Shown here: piece by piece, positions 36,741-47,489 of the stretch | How positions within the stretch are numbered: position 1 is the stretch's first letter | Layout of the letters: every line of letters begins with the position of its first letter | Assembly (NCBI GenBank): GCA_003971905.1 | Contig: RSEE01000090.1 | Location: 186,001-250,000, forward strand | Length of the DNA stretch: 64,000 nt | Source: Moniliella sp. 'wahieum' | Taxonomy: Eukaryota > Basidiomycota > Moniliellomycetes > Moniliellales > Moniliellaceae | Reading direction: 5' to 3' | Translations under genes and position numbers: made by a program | Notes under the pieces: model-generated | Seen by the model: the letters and a program-made list of their open reading frames with translations, nothing else | What the model was told of the DNA's origin: nothing | Databases searched by the model: none

Positions 36741-38026
36741 GTCCCAATGTGTACCACCAATGCCACAGACAAGACCGTAAACGAAAGACACTCGGGTCGG
36801 AGCGCGGAAAAAGGGACAAGGCGTGCGAAAAAAAAACAAGCCAATAAAAAGTTGGCTAAATGCGCGGGGCGCCCAACGTGATTGACGAGGGGACAAAATG
36901 GGATGAGTGACGCGTCGCGTCCACCCACTCTATCGGCGGTGGTGGGGAGAAGGCAGGAACAAAAGGATGGGAGGTATAGCTGGGGGTAGATGGGCACAGA
37001 CAGACGGCGGTGGATGGCGCGGACGAGGCGATGGGAGTAAGCACGGCAATGTTGCTGGCCTGCTTCCCAACTATTGGCGGTCAAAGCGCTTAGCGCTGCT
37101 TAGCCCCCAGAGTGGCGTGGAGCTTGAAGCTGAGAAGGCGAGGGATGGCAGGACCGGCAATAACGGACACGCGTTAATCGCAGGCTGAGAGTTGATTAGG
37201 CCACTTGTGAGGGCGGGAGGGGAAAGTGATGGGAACGTTGCACGTTGAACGGGCTGAGCGGGCCGAGATGTGAGGTGCGGAGACGTGCAATCGAAAGGGT
37301 CAGCCAGGCCGGATGCAGGATGCAGCTCGCAGCGGGGCGTTGGTATAGGATTTGAGAGTTATGCATTAGGGACTAGACCACCAGCCATGCCGTCCACTCC
37401 AATTTCAACTTTCAACTCCCAGTTTCAGAAGTCGACATTCAGCGCAGCTGCTCAGTTGTCAGACTGACATGTGACATGGACAGCTGGCCCAAGCTCAGGC
37501 GCTCAGATCTGATCGAGGGTCGATGGCTCTTCTGTTTCCATCAGTGACGTCATTTCTCGGGGGTCCTGGTCTGATATGCTTTGCTGGTCCCGGCCAACGC
37601 GGCCAACGTGAGGCTGAGGGCTTGAATCCCCCCACTTGCACCCCCAGGCCGCCTTCCCCCTGCCCATCGCACCCATTACTCCCTCCCCGCTCCAACCCAC
37701 TCAAGACCCCATCCATCCCACCGCGGGCCCATGCCCCATATGCGTCTCCGAGCATCAAGCATTACATCAATTGGGAATGAGAGTCGAACCAGGAGGGCTC
37801 GGAACCGGCAAGAGCGGTAGCAACAGCCAGCCACACAGGGCCACGAAGCACGCGCAGAGGGAAGGTGGGTGCGGAATATGCTTACGGTGACCGGGCATGC
37901 CAAGGTGCGAGAGGGTAGCAGAGAACAGAATGAGGCGGAAGCGAGTGTTACACGACACACAAGGAGGATATAATGTGGATGAAACGAAAACAGGGTCGGG
38001 TAGAGAGGGACGCCGTTAGAACACGC
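36741..38026. other. Gene-free interval
   Basis: The stretch lies between two minus-strand loci. AACGTTGCACGTTGAACG-type words occur near 37231-37250. No conserved frame was recognised. Confidence 0.55.
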
Positions 38027-39186
38027 CTACCTCGCCCAGCCTTCCAACGGGCTCCACCTCCGGTCCAAAGGAGCTGTCCCACGAGTCGACGTGGATGCAT
38101 CTGGATCTGGCCCACAGCCACAGTCGTAGGTCTGGTCCAAGTTGGCACAGTCAAACTCGGGCTTGTGAAGGCGCGCATTGACCTTGTTGTGCAGCGAACA
38201 GAGCCAGGGAAGCCGACTTGCGCGAGCCGACCTGGGCCGGATAGCGCTCGAGCATGCCTTGGAAGTGGTTGGCGCAGTCGCCACAGGGATAGAGGCGGGA
38301 AAAGAGAGAGAAAAAGTCTTTGAGCATCTTCTTGTCCTGCTCTGTAGGCTGGTCGGGATAGCGCAGAGTCATGGTATGCAGAAAGTGCCAGGTGCGCGCC
38401 CGAGCTGGCCTTGGCCGTAGCATTGCCCATTTGGGGCATGATGGCCAGTCCATTGGGGTCGACCGTGTCCTTTGCGCCGGTGGCAGGCGCAGTGGACGCA
38501 GCAGCAGCAGCAGCGCCACCGACAACAGGGGCGGGGGGGGTAGCGGCGGCTGTGCTGGAGAGAGGGGAGGGGGCAGCAGGCGGCGGCGGGTTGTCGTGGA
38601 GATGGGTGCGGGCGCGGTCGCAGGCGGCAAGGTCTACCCAGCGGACATTGGGGTTCATGAGGCAGGCCTCAAAGAAGGTAGGGATCTTGTCGAGGCGGGT
38701 GGGGTAGCCTATGGGGTGTCCCTGGCCGACCTGGCCGGCGGGGTGGAAGAGGGCGGGGCGGGCGGCGGGCTGGTTGGCGGGGGCGGGCGCCCATTCGAGG
38801 GCCGAGGGGTCGTAGACGGCCGTGTGCTCGACGTAGAGGAAGGTGGGCACGAGGAGCACGGTGGCGGCGACGAGGAGGAGCAGGCCGAATCGGCGCACGG
38901 TGGGGGGGAGGCGGGGGGGGCGCGCATGAGGAGGGGCGGCTGGGCTGGTAGATGGGGGTGGGTGGGACCCGGTGCGACTGGCGACGGGCAGACGCTGCTG
39001 TGCTCCACCGCCAGGTACGCGGGGGGGGCGGACTGGACTGGGCGGTGGATAGGGCGGGACGCTGGATTGGAGATGCTGATGCTTACGCTTGCGCCGTGCG
39101 CCTGCACGCTGCACGGGGGCGCGTGTGCTGGGCGGGCGCAGGGGGCCCGCGCGGCACGGGGCGGTGAGGGGGGCGGCGTGCCACAT
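38027..39186 (-). CDS. ERV2: Erv2-like FAD-linked sulfhydryl oxidase
   Basis: Flavin thiol oxidase of the ALR/ERV fold that makes disulfides with O2. A signal anchor (FGLLLLVAATVLLVPTFLYVE, about 38830-38890) implies an ER-lumen enzyme of Erv2 type. Catalytic part: WHFLHTMTLRYPD, FFSLFSRLYPCGDCANHF with the redox Cys-Gly-Asp-Cys pair, ERYPAQVGSRKSASL, LCSLHNKVNARLHKPEFDC and the terminal CANLDQTYDCGCGP, all in family order. Between anchor and domain lies an Ala/Pro/Thr-rich stalk. Frame changes occur near 38408-38420 (two missing bases would restore KAELGRATWHF) and near 38213 (two bases, ASLWLC). The start is either within the open frame ending at 39186 or at ATG 38927, just before the anchor, which I favour. 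It shares a short divergent promoter with VNX1. Confidence 0.88.
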
Positions 39187-39415
39187 GCCGCAGACGCGCG
39201 GCGGCAGACTAGGCGTGCAGCCGCAGCGCGTGCACGCGGACGCTGGCAGCCGCCAGTTCGCAGCGCAGCTCGCGGGCGCAGGCGCGGGGCAGGGGGGCAG
39301 TGTGGCAACGCGTCATGGGGCGGCGTGCCCAGCGGCTGGCCTAGCTATCCAACACACATGCGAGCCCATGTGCGCATCCACCCATCCCATCCGCCCCATC
39401 CGCCTGCCTGCCCCC

Positions 39416-42400
39416 ATGGCCGGCCCCCGCCCCCGTCGCCGCCACGCTCCCACTCCCCCGGCGCAGCTCGCCCCGCCCCCCACCACCCGCGCCCTCCGTA
39501 CGTCGCCCCCTCTGCCCCCGTGCCCCTCTCCTGCCGCGGCGCAGCCCGCCCTTGCGCCCACCCGCCTCGCGCCCTGCTCACTCCCCCCCCCCCCCCAGAC
39601 ACGCCCGCCCGCCCCTCCCTCCCCCACCGCCTCCCACAACGCCCGCAGCGTCTCCACCGACCCGCCCCCCCCCCCGCCTCCCCGCCCGCCATGCCCGCCC
39701 CCCCGCCCCCGACGACGACCGCCTGCACCCCCCCCGCTCACCCCCGCCCCCGCCGGCGCAACCCGCCGCAACCCGCTCCGCTCCGGCGTCCCTGTCCCCG
39801 CCCCTACCCCTGCCTCCGCCTCTGCCTCCGCCTCTGCCTCCGCCTCCCGCTCCCAGCGCGGCACCTCCCGCAGCGCCCGTCCTCCCTCCCACCGCGCCTC
39901 CGCCCGTCCCGACCCCAGCAACGACAACGATGACCAATACGGCCCGCTCGACCCCGAAGACGACGAAGTCAAACCTTCGACCGCGGCGAGGAGCTTGTCA
40001 AGCGCCGCTACCGTGAGCGTCAACGCGAGCGCCGCCGCCTCGAGAAGCAGCAGCAGCAGCTTCAACTCCGCCACCAACAGCGTCCGCCGGGCCTCACGAT
40101 GGGCTCCCTTCTCGTGCTAGTATGCCCTCCAAGATGCCGGGTGTCCAGCGCACCAGTGCCTTGAGCGCCGGACTCCCCGCCGATCCACAGCGCCGTCGCA
40201 GCGCTGCCTCCCGCCCGGCAGCATCCTGAGCGATGATCAAACCACCGCCGATCTCCGTGCGCCGAGTGAGTTTGGTACCGACGCCTCCGAGTCCGAGCTG
40301 GGCGCCCCCGACGATTCAGCCGAGTTGTGGAGCAACCGCGGGCGCCATGCTTGGCGTATCGCTCCGAGCATTGGCCAGTCACGCTCCCGTACCCAGTCGA
40401 TGGCGACTGAGGATATCGAGGCCCAAGGCGGCGCGTCTGGCGACTTGTCTTCTTCGCTCGTCGACGAGACGGCGTCCCTCCTGCCAGTGCTGTACCAGAC
40501 GTTAGCGTCAGCCAAGATGAGATTCTGATGACGGTGAGGAAGGCGCCGAGGCAGGGTTCGGATGAGGAGAATCCGGATGAGGGAGACGAGGACGAGGACG
40601 AAGACGAAGACGAGGACGCGGACGATGGCAACGACGTCGAATACACTCTCAAGGACCGCAAGATGCCATTAACATTGAGCACCCCTTTGGTCTGCCCATT
40701 TGGAAGCCGGCGCTGTACAAGAAAAACCGTTCGATCACGCGCAACGCCGAGACAGCGCTGCACAACATGCCGTCTGTGGCGGCGGAGCGTCATTTGCTGC
40801 CGGGCAATCTGCTGTGGACAGTGTTTGTTGGAAGCTGGCTCAGCGCGCTGTGCTTTGTCCTTGGTTGGGGGCTCGAATTGGTGCCCGTGGGTGGACAAAA
40901 GTATGCACGCGTCGTTCGCGAGCTGGGTACGTACATTTTCTGGCCGTTTGGCAAATACGTGGAAGTGGAGCTCGTTCCCCATGCTCGTCAGCATGGGAAC
41001 GCGATCGACTTTGCCCCTGCCTCCAGCCAAGTTGAAGAGAACCTGCCCTCGGACGACCAAACGTACGAGAATGAGTTCACTCCCGTCGTTGCCCGCTTCC
41101 CTCATGACCACACCCACCAGATCGCATTTAATTCGCGTGTCGTCCGCACCCTCCATCCCAGCTAGAGTCGTCCCGTGCTGCTTCGCAGCGGTCGTCTCGA
41201 TCCGGTTCGCCTTCCGCATCTCGTTTGACTGACGCCACCATGCTCCCGCCCCATCGTCGTGGGGAGCCCTCGGAGCACACTCCTCTCACGCAAGGCATGA
41301 CGTCCGACACCCAGCAGGGATATGGTACAGAAATCGGTCGCACTCTCACCGCCGAGCTCAAGGATTATGGTTACGTGTACGATTCGGAAGGTCATGATGT
41401 GGGCCTCGCCCACCGATGGGCTGGCAAGTTGGCTTACGGGATTGTGTTTTACTTTTTGCTGGGCCCACTGATGGGGATTGTCTGTCTCCTCTGTTGGGGT
41501 GGCGTCTTCTCGATCCCAATGGCCAAGCTCACTGGATCCTGCTCAAGAACTTGGCCACCCAACCGCTGGCCCTGCACATGCACTCGGCCGAGTACGCAGT
41601 TCATATGTTTGGCCCCGGCGGCCAGTTGGCCAATGCGGCGGCTGGCCGTGGAGGGACGTTTGTCGGGGCACGGAGACCGCGCGGCGCATGCGTCACCCCA
41701 TGGTTTTGTGCGAAAGATTGTCTCCTCCTCGCCCGAGCGGAACAGCACGATTCTCCTTTGCACGTACCGCGCCGTAGGGTGGCAGTACTACAAGTACACT
41801 GTGGGTGGGGTCAACATCTTGTTTGTCAATACGCTTCCCTTGGTCTTTTTCACCATCTTTGACTTCTTCTTCCTAAGCCCTTGGCTCACCAAGCACGGCT
41901 TTACCACTGGGTTTTGGGGTACCATCTCGAGCCACGGAGTCATCTTTGTTTTGGCCTTGGGCAGTGTGATCCCCTCTCGTACTTTATTGGTATGGCTGTC
42001 GCTTCCATTTCCGCCCAGTCGTCGATCGGTATGGGTGCGGTTATCAACGCAACGTTTGGTTCCATCATTGAGATCATCCTCTACGGCATCGCCTTGACCC
42101 AGGATAAGGCCCGTTTGGTCGAGGGCTCAATCATTGGCTCGATCTTGGCTGGTGTACTGCTGATGCCTGGACTGTCTATGGTGTCGGGGGCATCTCGGCG
42201 CAAAGAGCAGCGTTTCAATGCCCGCTCGGCCGGCGTGACGAGTACGATGCTGATCATGGCCATCATTGGTATCTTGACACCCACGTTATTCTACACAGAT
42301 CTATGGCACGTTCCAACTCACCTGCAAGGACTGCCCCGATGGGCCTAACCGGTTCGGGCTGGAATGGCAGCGAAGGGCCAGGGGATCCTGACGAATGGCA

Positions 42401-44084
42401 TTGCCGCCGCTGCTTTTACGAGCACATCCCTCCCGACCGTGATGTGTTCTTCCAAACCTCTGTCAAAGGCCTGATTTACACATGCACCGTCTTCCTCGTT
42501 TTGTCGTACGCGGTGGGACTTTGGTTCTCGCTTCGGACTCATGCGTCTCAAATTTGGCAGAACCCGACTTCCAACATTGCCCGAGAGAGCCAGGTGCCCA
42601 CCACGGGTGGGGCCGGGTCTCAGCACCCCGCAGGATTGACGCATGGTTCTCAGCTACCGTCCAGCGCATCGGGAGCGCCGCAGACCATCACGATCCAACT
42701 CGACCCCCAACGCCGAGGGAGCATCTACAAACGCCTCGCTGGGCTCGTACCGCCCCAGTTGGCCAAGTCAGGTTCGCGTCCTCGGTCAGGAGGGGTGGAT
42801 GATATGCCTCCGTTGCAGCTCCCGGCTCGTCTTACTGAGGCTGAGTATGCCCGCGCCATGGGTCTTGCCGCTCCCCCCACACCATCTTCGTCTACTGCTC
42901 CCGCTTCTTCCTCCGCCACCCGACAGCCGGCACGACGGCACGGCCGGCTCCGAGGGACCCGTCCCAACATGGCTCCCAACGTACTTCCCGCTCGGGCCCA
43001 CCGCCCCGGCGTTTCTCCCTCGTCGAGTGCCTCCCTCGGGAGCACCGACCTCGGGCGCACCGTGCCGCGGGCAGAGGCAGGTGGTCATGCGGAAGGTGGG
43101 GTGGTGGTGGGCACGATGGGCCCTCTTGGTCGCGTACGGTGAGTATGTCGGTTCTGCTTGGGTGCACGGTGCTGTATGCGATTATTGCGGAGGTGTTGGT
43201 GGATGTGGTGGATGTGGTGTTGGAAGGAAGTGGGTTGGACGAGAAGTTTTTGGGGATTACCTTATTTGCGCTGGTGCCCAACACGACCGAGTTTATGAAC
43301 GCCATGTCGTTTGCCATCAATGGCAACATTGCCCTGTCGATGGAGATTGGCTCGGCGTATGCGCTACAAGTGTGTTTGATTCAGATCCCTGCCATGGTCG
43401 CCTTTTCAGCATGGTACAATGCTCACTTGGGCGGCGTACCGAGCATGTCGCATGCCTTTACCCTCATCTTCCCCCGCTGGGACGTGATTGCGATCGTCTT
43501 CTCCATCTTCCTGATCACCTACACTTACATTGAATCCAGGAGCAACTACCATCGTGGCTCGTACGTCTTATTTTGCTTGCCTTCCCCTTCGTTTTTTCGT
43601 TTCTTTGGTTGCTTGTTTCTTTTGGGCCTGGGACATCCCCCTCACTAACTTTCCGCGTCTCCTCTCTCCTCTCTCCTCTTTCATCTCTCGTATCTCATTG
43701 CTTCTACCTCCCAGCATCCTCTTCTTCTCCTACTGCGTCTTGGTCGCCGGCTTCTTTTTTGCGCCCGACCCGAGCCAGTGGGACGGAGACGACTTGATCG
43801 GCATCCCATCCGCGGGCTACGGCACAGGCACATCCATCCCAGCCAGCTCGTTGGCTACCCCGCTCACCCTCGGCCTCGGCGACTCAGTGCACCACTACGC
43901 CTTAGCCAGCGCCGGGCGATTTGGCGCAGCGCCACTGCCCCTGGCCCACACCGCCGTCGCCGCCGCCTTCCAACGCCTCCATCGCAGCTCTCAGCGGCCT
44001 CACGCACTACGCCTCCCCGCCCGCGTGGGGCGTGACCCGCTGGGCGCAGGCGGTCTGGGGCAGTCTGTGGACACGGTAGGGTAG
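39416..44084 (+). CDS. VNX1: Vacuolar monovalent cation/H+ antiporter-like (CaCA)
   Basis: Large CaCA-superfamily exchanger like yeast Vnx1 (Na+ or K+/H+, vacuole or endomembrane). ATG 39416 opens a Pro/Ala-rich disordered tail, then RYRERQRERRRLEKQQQQ. The membrane part starts with HPFGLPIWKPALYKKNRS, LLWTVFVGSWLSALCFVLGW and KYARVVRELGTYIFWPFGKY, typical of this subfamily. Then come LAYGIVFYFLLGPLMGIVCL, the first alpha repeat SIGMGAVINATFGSIIEIIL, a Cys-containing lumenal loop (QLTCKDCPDG), WFSLRTHASQIW, a long Ser/Pro loop, and the second alpha repeat LVPNTTEFMNAMSFAINGN. Intron 43561-43714 (donor GTACGT) joins NYHRGS to ILFFSYCVLV. Many one-base frame changes occur, for example near 40662 (RQDAINIEHPFG). 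Stop is TAG 44082-44084. An acidic repeat (GACGAG units) lies at 40585-40625. Confidence 0.9.
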
Positions 44085-45090
44085 GCTACTGTACTTACCT
44101 TGTCCTGCCCTTGCCCTTGTCCTCGTCCCGCTCGCGCATGGCGGATCCCATGTCGTTGAGGCCCGAGAGAAGGCACCTACCTTCTCTCTTGTCCATGTGC
44201 CCGAGAGATATGTCTCAAAGGGTGCTAAGCTTATGTGGCCTGCTATGGATCGACCGTCCCCTTCCCCTTCCCCTCTCCCTCCTCTCCTCCCCATGTTTCC
44301 CTCCTCATTTTTTCCCTCTCCATTTTTCCCCTTCCATTTTTCCCTCCCCTTTCCCATTATTGTCTTCTGTTGGGTTTCTTTCGTCTTCCCCCCTATCTCT
44401 ACCTCTACCTCGTTTTGTCTCCCCTTCTTCGCCCCCGCTTGTGGGTGGGCGGGGGGGAGCTCATCTGCACCTCTCCCATAGGAACGCATTCTTACCTATT
44501 CACCCTTTATTCACCCTTTTTTGTCTGTGTGGGGACTCAGTACTCACGACTCACGTGTACAATAGTGAGGCCACCAGTGAGGGCTGCGCCGACAGTGGGT
44601 ACCGAGGGGGAATCTTATCTTCGCTCAGGAGAATGGACCATTCACCCATTCACCTTTCGCCATGCAACAGCACCGCTTCACGCTATGTTTTACTGATCCA
44701 GGGAATGGTAGGGCAGCTTGCCGCCCACGGGGCGGGCAGGACATGGTTCAGTCTCGTCATCCACGGGGGGACGTTGTCTAGTCTGCATTTCTACGTTGTG
44801 TAATCTCTCGGGGCACGCGCTCAGCGGCCTGAACCAGTCTGGTCGGGCCAGCGATCAAGCTTCGATCAAGCCGGATCGCCCCCTCCCCCGCCCCGCCTAC
44901 GTGCAGTCGGCTGTTTGCTGGAAATGTGCAAAACCGGAAATGTGCACACCACATGCTAGGAATGAAGATGATCCATGAGCCTCCGGTGGCTGGAGCAATC
45001 CCAAACGGCCGAGGCCGGACAAACAGGGAGGATAGGAAGGATAGCCGATGACCTCATCGTTCCGCTGGCACGCGCCCTTACTTCGTTGCG
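44085..45090. other. Intergenic, pyrimidine-rich
   Basis: The stretch lies between convergent genes. A C/T-rich block of CCCCTTCC and TTTTCCC words spans 44250-44420, followed by an ACTCAGTACTCAC word near 44536. No coding signal was recognised. Confidence 0.6.
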
Positions 45091-46643
45091 CTACGTCTGG
45101 TGCGTAGCGTATGTAGCTTGGTTCGTACTGGAACCCGAGGCGAGCAGGGCAGTTTGAGCGGGCGTCAGAGCATAGGGCTGTTTGGCGCGTGCCTCCATCA
45201 AGCCCAATCGGGTAGTCTGGACCGAATACAGCGTCCAGGGGTAGTACCTCCACCGGGTCCAAGGCCACCCCGAGGGGAGGTACTTGGGCACGGTGGCGCG
45301 CGTGTCGCGCAGCAAGTCGGTTCGCACTTGCTGGAACAGAGCCGGTTTGTCCGTCAAGACCGCGTCCAAGCCCCACAGCGCCGACTGCACCATCTCATCC
45401 GCCAAATTCACTGTCCAGACCGTACCATCTTCCCGGCCGCCTTGGCCTCGCGGAAGAACAGGGTGCCCTCGGCGGTGAGGAGCGAATCAAAGTGCATGCT
45501 AAACCCAGCCACATATGGCCAAAAGTACTGCCGTGCCAAGGCGGGACTGCCACCAATGTGAACGCGGGTGAGTTCGGGGACATACTGCATTGCATACGGC
45601 AAAAATTTGGGGTGCCACAAGCCCAGCAGGATGCGCGGCGCCAAGTCGGTTTGCCATGCCGGGTACTGGCGCACCAAGCGCGCCATCAGACGAAACAGTC
45701 GTTCCGGATCGTTTTCAGGCTTGATGTCAATGTTGGCCTTGACGTGACGGTAGGCCGGGCGCATCATCAGTTCGCACAGTTGCTCAAACCGAGGGATTTG
45801 CTGCGCGGGCACTTCCAGCGTTCGCACATGTTCCACCCCGCCGTACCAATTTTGGTCCTGGATCATGCCCTTGCCATCGGTCGTGCGCTCCAGCGCAGGG
45901 TCATGGAAGATGAGAATCACATCGTCTTGCGTGATGTGCACATCTGCCAAAAGAACACAGGAAGCGAAGGGGGAGAATAGGGGAGAAGGGGGGGTTAGCG
46001 TGTTGTTCATTCATTGGTAGGGACAAGAGAGGAAAGAACCACAATCACAACCAAACCCAACCCAAAACCCAAAAACAGAAGAGAGGCAGAGAGAGGAAAA
46101 CAACGTACCAGTCTCAATCCCCTCCGAACCATCTTGGATTGCGCGCTCAAAAGACGGAAGTGTGTTCTCTGGGAAAACACCCGATGCGCCACGATGCCCC
46201 CAACACTCGGGCAGGGGGAAAGGCAAGCCAGGATGCCCATGCGACAGCGCGTTCTTGTTCGGTGGAGCCTCGACAGTCCCCTTCTTCTCCGTAGGGGCTG
46301 ATGTAACCTGAGCGGGGGGAGGGCGCGTGGTGGGCTGTTTGCCCGGCAGCCCCGACGTTGCATCGACGACCGTGTCCAAAATGCGGGGCAGCAGGGCCAG
46401 GAGCCAAGTTGGACCCAGCCATCTGGCCTCCTCGGCAGACAGGGCGGGGAACGAAGCGCTTGCAAAAGAGGGCGAGGTGGTGGAGGGAAGTGGCGAGGGG
46501 CAAAAGGAAGATGTTGAAAAAGACGGGCAGATGGAGCGCGAACCAGCACAGGACCAACGACACCAGTACCTGCACCCTTCGACTGGCGGGCGCACTGGGT
46601 AGGCCCGCGGTGGGGCGGCACTGATGCTGCTGTGGAGAGTCAT
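45091..46643 (-). CDS. Glycerophosphodiester phosphodiesterase
   Basis: GDPD-family enzyme that hydrolyses glycerophosphodiesters to glycerol-3-phosphate and an alcohol. Catalytic motifs are present: GHRGASGVFPENTLPSF, GSEGIET followed after the intron by DVHITQDDVILIFHDP, and LERTTDGKG; later blocks are NIDIKPENDPERLF, LWHPKFLPY, RVWTVN and LWGLDAVLTDKP. Intron 45944-46108 (donor GTACGT) splits the acidic metal site at GIET/DVH. ATG 46643 leads into a hydrophobic stretch in another frame (VLVSLVLCWFALHLPVFFNI), so an N-terminal membrane anchor is likely. Frame changes: one in the N-terminal region and one near 45424 (one G short in MVRVWTVN). The last codons before 45091 are not conserved-looking. 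It lies on the same strand as EGT1. Confidence 0.9.
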
Positions 46644-47184
46644 CGCAGCGGCACAGTGGGGTCAGCAGAGGCGAGCGTGGAAGGTATCAGGGACGTGTGC
46701 TGGTGATGGTGGTGGTGGGGGCGGTGGTGGGGGCGGCGGTGGGGACTTGGCCAGCGAGAAGACAACCGAGCCGCGAACGTCGAACAACGCGGCAGGGACT
46801 CGCTTTTGTTGTCGATCATATCCAGACACGGTCTGGCCTATCTGGCCTACATAAGGCCACAGGGGGAGTCACTTGGTCACGAGTCACTGGTGAGTCGCGT
46901 CACGCGTCACCAGGTCACCGGGCGTCGAGTGATAGTCTTGATAATCGATAAAAACCGGGACAACCGGCCTAACCGGTCGATGGTACCAGCAGCAACTAAT
47001 CGAGTACTAATCGACTAACCGTTGCTAGCGATGTGTCGAAGGCCAACGGCTGATCCGTCCTTTCCCCGCCCCACTGTGACGAGATTTGCGATGAACAAGA
47101 TGGCGACCCATCGGCCCACCCGCCTTTGGCATTGTTTCTTCTCCACATGGGCAAATCCTTGTTTGACAATTAAGGGCTAGCGGG

Positions 47185-47192
47185 TATATATA
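47185..47192 (+). promoter_or_regulatory. TATA box TATATATA
   Basis: TATATATA 59 bases before the ATG of the short ORF at 47251, in a locally AT-richer stretch. The position suits a core promoter on the plus strand; evidence is sequence only. Confidence 0.4.
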
Positions 47193-47250
47193 GTTGTTCA
47201 ATTTTGAACTTGCAGCCTGTCGGTCTCAGTAGTAGTCACTCCCAGCACAA

Positions 47251-47364
47251 ATGTCTGGTGTCTATTGTGTTCGCGAGGAGGGTGCCCAGAAGCCCTGCAA
47301 TCAGGTCTACCAACCTCACTCAATGAATCCTTGGTATTGCGGGCCTAACAGCATTGAGATTTGA
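47251..47364 (+). CDS. Possible 37-residue peptide ORF
   Basis: An ATG-to-TGA frame of 37 codons, too short for usual ORF calls, containing three Cys, three Pro-flanked Asn/Gln clusters and a Trp (core VYCVREEGAQKPC and MNPWYCGPN). A TATATATA lies upstream at a sensible distance. No signal peptide and no recognised family. It may equally be the first exon of an unrecognised gene or chance. Confidence 0.25.
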   Translation: MSGVYCVREEGAQKPCNQVYQPHSMNPWYCGPNSIEI

Positions 47365-47489
47365 GAGCCAATCTCCATCGCTAGTCACTTGTTTTGCGAG
47401 TTATTATTTGTTTGCCCTTGCGAGATCGGTGCTCAGTGCGGCCTTACGATGTAACATGCGGGGCCAACTCCTCTGGCACGTGGCATCCT

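Larger units (their letters stand above)
46644..47489. other. Intergenic region upstream of GDPD
   Basis: Holds a GGT/GGC tract near 46700-46745, a GTCAC word cluster near 46866-46925 and AT-richer sequence with a TATA box and short ORF (listed separately). Confidence 0.55.

Noticed and set aside
37760-37860. TGGTTCGACTCTC, another B-box-like word on the minus strand
   Set aside because: The T stem does not pair and there is no matching acceptor stem upstream.
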